NCBI RefSeq assembly: GCF_048569485.1
Contig: NC_134358.1
Location: 217,096,128-217,160,127 of the forward strand
Reading direction: 5' to 3'
Source: Anomaloglossus baeobatrachus
Taxonomy: Eukaryota; Chordata; Amphibia; Anura; Aromobatidae
DNA: 64,000 bases
Position 1 is the stretch's first letter; every line of letters starts with the position of its first letter. This document shows, one piece after another, positions 1-9,800 of the stretch. A model generated the notes under the pieces. That model did no database searches and was not told the origin of the DNA. It was given only the letters and a program-made list of their open reading frames with translations. The translations under genes were made by a program, and so were the position numbers.

Positions 1-376
1 CAAATAGGAGAACAACTTGCAAGTGGCCACCTTAAATACCTTTTCTCATGATTGGATACACCTGCCTATGAAGTTCAAAGCTCAATGAGGTTACAAAACC
101 AATTTAGTGCTTTAGTAAGTCAGTAAAAAGTAGTTAGGAGTGTTCAAATCAAGAAATTGATATGGGTGCCCATACTTTTGCACCGGTCAAATTTTGTTTA
201 AATGTGGATTGCACATTGTATGTTAGTACAATAAACCTCATTTCAATCCAGAAATATTACTCATTCCATCAGTTATTAGATATATGAAACTGAAAAAGCT
301 GTTGCAAAAACCCAAATTGTTATAAAGAAAAAAAAATTAACATTAATATGGGTGCCCAAACTTTTTCATATGACTG
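1..376. mobile_element. Tc1/mariner-type transposon end (truncated by window edge)
   Basis: The stretch ends with a Tc1-style terminal repeat (GGGTGCCCAAACTTTTTCAT then ATGACTG), followed by TA at 377-378, the expected target duplication. A second GGGTGCCCATACTTTTGCAC motif lies at about 165-184. The sequence resembles a Tc1 tail widespread in fish and frogs. No transposase coding remains in the part seen. It lies in ALDH5A1 intron 3. Confidence 0.6.
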
Positions 377-421
377 TAGCTGAGATAATATTCATTACAC
401 AATTAAACTTGCTATAACATC

Positions 422-604
422 TTAGGCCATGTGCACACGTGGAGTATTTTACCTCAGTATTCGTAAGGCAAAACCAGGAGTGGGAAAGAGTTAAAGTATA
501 ATAGAAACAAGTCACCACCTCTGTATTTATCACCCACTCCTGGTTTTGGCTACAAATGCGGAGGAAAAAAACCCTCAATCACTGAAGGTGTGGACAAGGC
601 CTAA
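422..604. mobile_element. Small palindromic MITE beside ALDH5A1 exon 3
   Basis: The ends are inverted copies (TTAGGCCATGTGCACACG at the left; the complement of TTAGGCCTTGTCCACACC at the right). The middle also folds back: AAACCAGGAGTGGG near 475 pairs with CCCACTCCTGGTTTT near 535. About 180 bp long, with no coding capacity. The GGCC-type ends flanked by TTA/TAA suggest a Harbinger-type family, as for several other MITEs here. Confidence 0.65.
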
Positions 605-634
605 GTTGGTTTTCAAAGCCAATTTACCACTCAC

Positions 635-805
635 TGGGGTTATAATGGAGGCAACGCCAACAGGTTGCTTGAGGACTACAGCTCTGCGATCTTTCATGGG
701 CACAGAAATCACATCTCCATATATGCGACGTGCTTCTTCTGAAAACCACTCAAGGAATCCTGCTGCATAGAGTATTTCTCCAAGGGCTTCTTTAGTAGGC
801 TTTCC
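635..805 (-). CDS. ALDH5A1: ALDH5A1 exon 3
   Basis: This exon has 57 codons, from [10 protein letters not shown] to VGVASIITP. The acceptor CCCTTAG ends at 806 and the donor GTGAGT begins at 634. A (TG)n tract read on this strand lies 26 nt upstream of the exon, and a palindromic MITE begins about 30 nt after its donor. Both are covered separately. Confidence 0.94.
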
Positions 806-830
806 CTAAGGGATAATATATATTATATTA

Positions 831-890
<60 letters not shown>

Positions 891-3800
891 AATAATCCAA
901 CAATCCAACAATAACCTCCGACACTAGAATACAATACTAAGGAAAAAAAAAAAATTTTGTTTACTTACCGTAAATTCTTTTTCTTATAGTTCCGTATTGG
1001 GAGACCCAGACATTGGGTGTATAGCTTCTGCCTCCGGAGGACACACAAAGTACTACACTAAAAAGTGTAGCTCCTCCCTCTGAGCATATACACCCCCTGG
1101 ATAACCAGATCTAGCCAGTTTAGTGCAAAAGCTGAAGGAGAATAGCCACCGACAAGTAAAGACAGAGCAAGAACCGGAACAACTGGAGCCTCTGTCTACA
1201 ACAACAGCCGGTGATAACACACGGAACAAGAAACTGCCAACAGGCAACAGGGAGGGTGCTGGGTCTCCCAATACGGAACTATAAGAAAAAGAATTTACGG
1301 TAAGTAAACAAAATTCTCTTTCTTTATCATTCCTATGGGAGACCTAGACATTGGGACGTCTCAAAGCAGTCCATGGGTGGGAATAAACAGAAAACTGAGA
1401 AGTAGGCGGAGCCTAACTTCACAAATGGGCGACAGCCGCCTGAAGGATGCGTCTGCCCAAGCTCGCATCTGCCGAAGCATGAGCATGCACTTGGTAGTGC
1501 TTTGAAAAGGTATGCAGGCTAGTCCAAGTGGCAGCCTCACAGACCTGCTGAGCCGTAGCCTGGTGCCTGAAAGCCCAAGAGGCACCGACAGCTCTGGTCG
1601 AGTGTGCCTTGATCCCCGGCGGGGGAGGCACCCGAGTACACTGGTAGGCATCGGAAATGGCCGACCTAATCCAACGAGCTAAAGGTCGGCTTAGAAGCAG
1701 AGAGGCCCTTACGCCGACCTGTGGTTAGCACAAAAAGAGAGGTGCACCGCCTAAGAACAGCGGTGCGAGACACAGATCCGGAGCACCCGCACCAGATCCA
1801 GAGTATGCAACGCTTTTTCAAAGCGATGAACAGGAGCCGGACAGAAGGAAGGCAGGGAAATGTCCTGGTTAAGGTGGAAAGGAGAAACCACCTTAGGGAG
1901 AAAGTCCAGAGTCGGACGGAGAACCACCTTGTCTTGATGAAAAACCAAAAAAGGTGACTCCGAAAAGAGCGCAGCCAAATCAGAGACTCTCCTGAGGGAA
2001 GTTATGGCCACTAGAAAGACCACTTTGTGAAAGACGAAACAAAGAAACCTTCCTAAGAGGCTCAAAGGGGGGTTTCTGCAAGGCCGTGAGGACCAGATTG
2101 AGGTCCCAGGGATCCAAGGGCCGCCGGTAAGGCGGAATGATGTGAGACGCGCCCTGCATGAAGGAGCGCACCTGAGCCAGCCGGGCGATACGCCGCTGGA
2201 ACAACACTGACAGAGCCGAGACTTGTCCCTTGAGGGAATTGAGGGATAGTCCTAGCTGCAGACCGGACTGTAGAAAGGACAGAAGGGTCGGCAAGGAAAA
2301 AGGCCAAGGAGCATGGCCGGAAGAGCGACACCAGGACAGGAAAATTCTCCAAGTCCTGTGATAGATTTTGGCCGAGGAAGACTTCCGAGCCCGAGTCATA
2401 GTGGAGATGACTTCAGGAGGAATACCAGAAGCCGTCAAGATCCAGGACTCAAGAGCCACGCAGTCAGAGAGCCGCAGAATTCTGGCGGAAAAACTGACCT
2501 TGTGAGAGAAGGTCTGGACGGTCCGGAAGATGCCACAGCACCTCTACGGACAGATGGAGCAGGTCTGGGTACCAAGCTCGCCTGGGCCAGTCCGGAGCAA
2601 TGAGGATGACCCGACGGCCCTCCATTCTGATCTTGCGCAGAACTCTGGGCAAGAGAGCTAGAGGGGGAAACACGTAGGACAGACGAAACTGGGACCAATC
2701 TTGAACCAGAGCGCCCGCTGCAAAGGCCTGAGGATCGTGGGAGCGAGCCACGTAAACCGGAACCTTGTTGTTTTGCCGGGATGCCATTGGATCCCCTTCC
2801 GGAGTGCCCCACTTGCGGCAGATTGTCCGAAACACTGCCGGATGCAGAGCCCACTCGCCACTGTTTGACGGCTGAGATAATCTGCTTCCCAGTTTTCCAC
2901 GCCTGGGATGTGGACTGCGGATATGGTGGACTTGGAGTCCTCCGTCCATTGAAGGATGCGTTGAACCTCCAACATTGCCAGGCGGCTGCGTGTCCCGCCT
3001 TGGTGATTGATGTAGGCAACCGCTGTTGCGTTGTCTGACTGGACTCGGATGTGCTTGCCCGCCAAAAGGTGGTGAAAGGCTAGGAGAGCTAGAAGCACAG
3101 CTCTGGTTTCCAGCACATTGATCGAGAGGGCTGACTCGGACGGAGTCCAAGTGCCCTGCGCTCTGTGGTGGAGATATACCGCTCCCCAGCCGGATAGACT
3201 GGCATCCGTGGTGAGGATCACCCAGGACGGGGCCAGGAAGGAGCGTCCGAGACAGAGAGAGGGGCCGAAGCCACCACTGAAGGGAGCCCCTGGTCTGTGG
3301 CGACAGAGCCACTAGCCTGTGCAAGGAGGAAGTCCGCTTGTCCCAACAGCGGAGAATGTCCAGCTGCAGAGGACGCAGATGGAACTGGGCAAAGGGAACA
3401 GCCTCCATTGACGCCACCATCTGACCCAGCACCTGCATTAGGTGCCTGATGGAATGACGGCGGGGCCTCAGCAGAGAGCGCACCGCCAGATGGAGGGACT
3501 GCTGTTTGACTAAGGGCAGCTTCACAAGTGCCGGCAGAGTCTCGAACTGCATCCCTAGGTACGTGAGCCTCTGGGTCGGAGTCAGAGTGGATTTGGGCAG
3601 ATTGACAAGCCACCCGAATTGGGCTAGAGTGGCGAGAGTGAGCGAGACACTCCGCTGACAGTCTGCGCTGGATGAAACCTTGACTAGAAGGTCGTCCAGG
3701 TAAGGAATCACTGCCAACCCCTGGAGGTGCAGAACCGCAACCACTGCTGCCATGACCTTGGTGAATACTCGAGGGGCCGTGGCTAACCCTAAGGGGAGAG

Positions 3801-6800
3801 CCACGAATTGGAAATGTTCCTCTCCGATTGCAAAACGTAGCCAATGCTGGTGTGAAACTGCAATTGGCACATGCAGATAGGCATCTCTGATGTCGATGGA
3901 TGCCAGGAAATCCCCTTGGGTCATTGAGGCAATGACTGATCGCAGAGATTCCATGCGAAAATGCCGCACCTGAACATGCTTGTTGAGAAGCTTGAGATCC
4001 AGGATGGGCCGGAAGGAACCGTCCTTTTTGGGGACTAGGAAGAGATTTGAGTAGAAACCTCTGAACCGTTCCCGGGCGGGAACCGGTACAATTACTCCGT
4101 TGGCCTGCAAGGATGCCACGGCCTGAGAGAAGGCGGCGGCCTTGGAGCAGGGGGGAGTTGACAGAAAAAAATCTGTTTGGCGGGCTGGAAGAGAATTCTA
4201 TCCTGTAGCCGTGGGAGATGATATCCCGCACCCACTGATCGGAGACGTGTTGAAACCACACGTCGCCAAAGTGGGAGAGCCTGCCACCGACTAAGGACGT
4301 TGCTGGCGTGGCCAGATAGTCAAGAAGAGGCTGCCTTAGTGACAGCAGCTCCTGCGGTCTTTTGTGGACGCGCCTTTGTGCGCCAGTTGGGTTTTTGGTC
4401 CTTGGCTGAGTTAGTGGACGAGGCAGAGGGCTTAGAGGATGACCAGTTGGAGGAACAAAAGGAACGAAACCTTGACTGGTTCCTACCCTGGGCAGGTTTC
4501 CTGGTTTTAGTTTGTGGCATGGAAGTACTCTTCCCGCCAGTAGCTTCCTTAATAATTTCATCCAGTTGTTCACCGAATAGCCTGGATCCAGCAAAAGGGA
4601 GCCCAGCAAGGTACTTCTTTGAAGAAGCATCTGCCTTCCACTCTCGAAGCCACAAGATCCTGCGGATAGCGAGAGAATTAGCCGAAGCCACCGCAGTGCG
4701 GTGAGAAGCCTCCAGCATGGCAGACATGGCATAGGATGAAAAAGCTGAAGCTTGGGAAGTTAAGGCAACCATTTCGGGCATAGATTCCCTGGTGAGGGAA
4801 TGCATCTCCTCTAGAGAAGCAGAGATGGCTTTGAGAGCCCACACTGCTGCAAAAGATGGGGAGAACGAGGCCCCAGCCGCCTCATATACAGATTTGGCCA
4901 GGTCAACCTGGCGGTCAGTGGAATCCTTAAGAGAGGTGCCATCAGCCACAGATACAACTGTCCGGGCTGAGAGTCTAGACACCGGAGGGTCTACCTTTGG
5001 TGAATGAGCCCACTCCTTGACCACCTCAGGTGGAAAGGGAAAACGGTCATCAGAACCACGCTTTGGGAAGCGTTTGTCAGGACAGGCCCTAGGCTTGGTC
5101 ACAGTGGCCTGAAAACTGGAGTGGTTAAAGAACACACTCCTTGTCCTCTTAGGCAAGGTAAACTGGTGCTTTTCTGCGAGAGGGTTGCTCCTCTGATACT
5201 GGCGGATTCAGGTCCAGTACAGAATTAATGGACGCAATCAAATCACTAACATCTGAGTCACTTTCGGACAGATCAATGGGGCACATGGAGGTAGCCTCCG
5301 AGCCCCCAGTAAAGGCATCCTCCTCGTCCTGCGAGTCAGCTCTTGAATCAGAGCCGCGGGACGAGGAAGGAGAGGGGACCCTGCGTCTCCTTTTAGGAGG
5401 ACGGGGTCTGGGACCAGATGAAGAATCCTCTGAGCTCCGCTGAGAGAGCCCTAGCAGCAGAGGCGCCCTGAGAAGGGGGCTGATGCATGTTCAGCAAAGT
5501 CCGGGACAGCTGTCCCATGGAGTCGGCAAAAGACTGGGAGATTGACCTAGAGAAGGATTCTACCCAAGCCGGGGGTTCAGCCACCGGAGCAGCCGGAGGG
5601 ACCACTGTGGGTGCGATTTCAGGTTAGAGCAGGCATCACAATGTGGATATGTGCTCGGTTCAGGCAGCACGAGCTTACATGCAGTGCATATTGAGTACAG
5701 CCTTGCTCTTCGTGTGAGGCATGCTGCTGAAGTGGGGGCTCTGAGCCAGAATGACCCCCAGAAAGTATATAAGAAGGTCCACAACCGGAGGTTGTGGCTT
5801 ACCAGACCGTTTGTGTGCCCTCCAGATCCCACAGCCCGGACCCCCAAGCAGCTTAGCAGGGATGCTGCAGCCAGCGCTGATCCAGAGAAAAACGCTGAGA
5901 AAATGGTGCCGGAGCGAGGAGAGGGGGCGGGACCTGCTCTGAGAGCGGGATCTGGAGGGCCAAGGAGACTTACAGGGGAGGGGACATGTACTCAGAGAGG
6001 AGTGTCCCTCCCCTGTGCCGAATGGCCGCTGGGCGGAGCCGCACTGTCCCTTCTGCATGATTGACCTTCGAGGGCAGTGAAATCGAAAGTAGGCCTCCGG
6101 CGAAGCCGTGGCCTAAATTTAAGCGATGTGGCCGGCGCGCAGGCACCATCGGCGTGGTTCTCAGGCGACAACCAGAGAACCGGCCGGAAATGTCAGAAAA
6201 GTTACACAGCACACTCTCCCACCATAATAAAGTACTGGGACCCCCCGAATATAAACGTCTCAGGTACTTAGCTTGCTGAGACGCAGGGTTCCAAGTCCCT
6301 GGGGATGAGTGCTCCGTCCAGCAGGATCCTGAAGGGCTGCGGATGGAGACCGGTCTCCTGCAAAGCAAGGAGAACCGTGCTGGCTCCCACTTCAAGCCAG
6401 AGCCCGAGGGATGGTGAAGGAGCGCGGCATGTAAGGCTCCAGCCTTGGAATTAACCTTAACAACACCGCCGACACAGTGGGGTGAGAAGGGACATGCCGG
6501 GAGTCCAGGCTTGGACCCGCTTTTCTTCAAAAACTTTCCAAAAATGAAAAATCAAATGAGAATGCATGTGTGGATGTATGCCTCCTTAACACAAAGCAAT
6601 GAACTGGCTAGATCTGGTTATCCAGGGGGTGTATATGCTCAGAGGGAGGAGCTACACTTTTGAGTGTAGTACTTTGTGTGTCCTCCGGAGGCAGAAGCTA
6701 TACACCCAATGTCTGGGTCTCCCATAGGAACGATAAAGAAAACTGGGTTATACAAGAATGGGGAGATCATAGAAATAACTCACATTTGTTAGAAAACTAT

Positions 6801-9800
6801 GGGGGGGAGGGTTGTTTGCAGGAAAAATATAAATTTAAAGACTATGGCCTCAGTCAGACATCCGGAGGCCTTATTTTTCTAAAGGAGGGAGAAGAGTGAA
6901 GCCAGCGCTAATTTGCCACAGCAAGTACGTGACATAACAGTGTGACACAATATCCCGAAGAGTCAGTACCGACACGGCTGGAATGGAATGGTCACCGGAG
7001 AATAATAGATGTTATTATTTAATTTTTTTCTGGAGGGAAACAGGGATTCAGAATGGGGTTGTCTCAGGAGTGTAGAATCCAAGAGCCTGGTGTGGGCAGG
7101 GACAGCTCTCAGCTCTGCTACAATGAATTCTGAGATAAAGTCAGAAAGGCTGCACCCTGTAATCCAAGATCAACGTGGTCACTTTCAGAATCTTTGCCTA
7201 CATTATGCTGCTCTCAGATGAAATAGCAAAAACCTGGTGACAGATTCCCTTTAAGTCAAATTCATGAATTGCATGTGGCATTTGAATGAATTTAGCACAA
7301 TAAAAGTCAGCAAATACCAAAGGACAAACGAAAAAAAAAAAAAATTAAAAATAAAACAAACAAAAACGAAACTTATGAATCAGGGACCAGGTGACTCAGA
7401 GCAGCTTGCTGTCCACTACTTGGTAAGACCAATCCATCTACAGTTTCAGACAAGACAGACTGAATCCTTACAGACCTGATATTACAGGCCCTACTGCTGC
7501 ACATAGCCTTAGCCTGGCTGCACTTACATCATGCCTCCACCTGTCTGACCATTTTATCAGCCATTACCCCATAATAAATCTTTATTTCTATAGCACCAAC
7601 ATATTCCGCAGCGCTTTACAATTCAGGAGGATCACTTACAAACAAAACCCATAATTTTCAATTGCCCACTCACTTATAGTGGATAAGCTGTGGAATTCTA
7701 ACCTTCGCTCCCCCTCCCCGGCTTGCTTCCAAACTCTTCTGCTTCTCTTTTCACCCTTATTCAACTTGTCTCTTTGTATTCTTCACCTCTCTCCTTCGCC
7801 TCTTGTTCTCACTCTGAAGCGGCCGCTGTAACCCAGCTGCACTACTGCTTAGGATTCTAGGCATCATGTACAGTATACAAACATATGTATGCAAAAGTGC
7901 ATGTATGGCCTCCTGATCCACAGATCACCTACATTTACACTGGAGATTCCAATAGATAGGTGGCTTAATGGGAAGAACATTCCGGCTTTCATTATCCACT
8001 TGGAAAAGTAAAAAAGTGTAACAATATTGCCTTTAGTCTTCTCAACTGTGAACCTAAGAGAACTGAAAACGTCAGAACGCCAAACCCACAATTCTGGAAG
8101 ATAGAACGGTTACTCACATTTTCAGCTGTAATAATGCGAGCAAGCTCATCTTTGTTCTGGATCATCAGATCGTACCACTTCCGTAGGAGGATGCTTCGTT
8201 CCTAAATAAAGAAATAAGATGAACATAAAAGCTGTAATGACTGGATAGGTTTCATTAATGTCTGGTCTCACAATATTAGGTTAAGGACACGTGCATTTGG
8301 CACCCAATGTGTGAGCATCAGATGAGATATGCTAATGATCCCCGACTCCCGCTCTGCTCAGAGTGTAAGCCGAGTGTCATACTGTGATGTGATCCTGTGA
8401 TTGGAGCACAGCTGCAGAGGAGAGGGAGGGACTAATCTCCCCATCTCCTCCATTATCAGCTGATGCATATATCGCACTGCACTCTGCTGTAATGCGATGT
8501 TTCTCTCGCACCCATAGACTTGTAAGGGTGCGAGTGAAAAACTAATCAGATTCCACCCGCAGCATGCTGCAATTGTTTTCTTGGTTTGATTAGGGCTGAG
8601 AAGAAAAAATAAATAAATATATTGCACATGGGAGCGACTCCATAGAGTAACATTGGTCCGAGTAGAATGAGATTAAAAAAAAAAAAAACAATCACAATTC
8701 CACTTACTCTGTTTTACTCGCCTCGTGTCCTTCCTTACCCTTAGGAGTAGTAGGAGGAGGAAGAAAAAAAAAAAAAAACAAAAACACGTTTCCATACTAA
8801 GGTGTAGATATATTAGTGTGTTAAGGGCATTGCAATGCAAATGTATCTTTAATTGCATGTATTTTTTACCACTGTTTTCACCAGTGAGTAGTTTTCCTCT
8901 GTTAGGCTGGGGCCACACGGGGATTACTGTGATCCCCTCCCATGACACTGGGCTCACGCTGCCAGTACAGCAGAGCCGAGTGTCATGCGAGTGTCCCTGC
9001 GACTGAGGTCCGACTGTGTGAGCGGACCTTAGCTGGGGGGGGGGGCGGGCCGGCGCTGAGGAGGGGAGGGAGGGATTTATCTCTCCCTCTTTCCTCCATT
9101 GCTGGCGATTGCCATTCTCGCGGTACACCGCTGTATTGTGAGTGCAGTGTGATTTTTCTCTCGCCACATAAACTTGAATGGGTGCGAGAGAAAAAGTCTC
9201 ACATTACAGCATGCTGCGATTGTTTTCTCGGTCCGATTAGGGCTGAGAAAATAATTGCTCATGTGTGCAGACACACAGGCTAATATTAGTCCGAGTGGAA
9301 TGCGATGTTTTATGGCACTCCACTCGCACCGATTTTCATGCCGTGTGTCTTCGGTCTTAGATTAATGCTCTTTTCTTTGGTGAGAATCCCCATACTGAGA
9401 TGCGGCCCTTGGTGCCATACAATCTAAGGCAAATCATACAGGCAAAAACCATATGACATTGGTGGTGAAAAAAGGGTGTTGTCCAGTGGTATTAGGGCAA
9501 GAAAAGTATTTTTGGGAGGATTAGTTGGCACCAAGACAGACACTTGTATATACCCTATATGGAGATAAGGTATGCACACCAGTGACTATGTAAGGGGAAT
9601 ACATGGAATAGCAGAAACTGCTGTGTGAATACTGACTTGAAAAATCCAATAGCTATATGTAAGAGTGAAAATGTGAAAAATGGAACCTGCATTACTGCCA
9701 TGAACATATGAATCAAGAGAAATTTAGCTACTGAATTGATCAATGCAATAGAGCCCCAACACTACGCCAAAGTATTTCTCTACGTTGGGGTCCCTAGCTT

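Larger units (their letters stand above)
953..6742 (-). mobile_element. DIRS1-type tyrosine-recombinase retroelement (fossil)
   Basis: A 5.8 kb element in ALDH5A1 intron 2, in the same orientation as the gene. Its parts, in minus-strand order, are a gag-like region (about 6058-4320), reverse transcriptase and RNase H (about 4119-2658), and a tyrosine recombinase (about 2459-1361). It has inverted terminal repeats (about 1000-1122 and 6602-6725) and an internal complementary region at 1261-1356, as known for DIRS1. There is no integrase or LTR-type end. The element is broken, with a handful of breaks. Arm identity suggests moderate age. Confidence 0.9.

Noticed and set aside
546-770. Plus-strand open frame
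   Set aside because: It is antisense to ALDH5A1 exon 3, which has the recognisable protein on the other strand.
3218-4732. Long open frame (504 codons) on the minus strand
   Set aside because: It overlaps the DIRS gag and reverse transcriptase region in another frame and has no motif run of its own; it is mostly a shadow frame.
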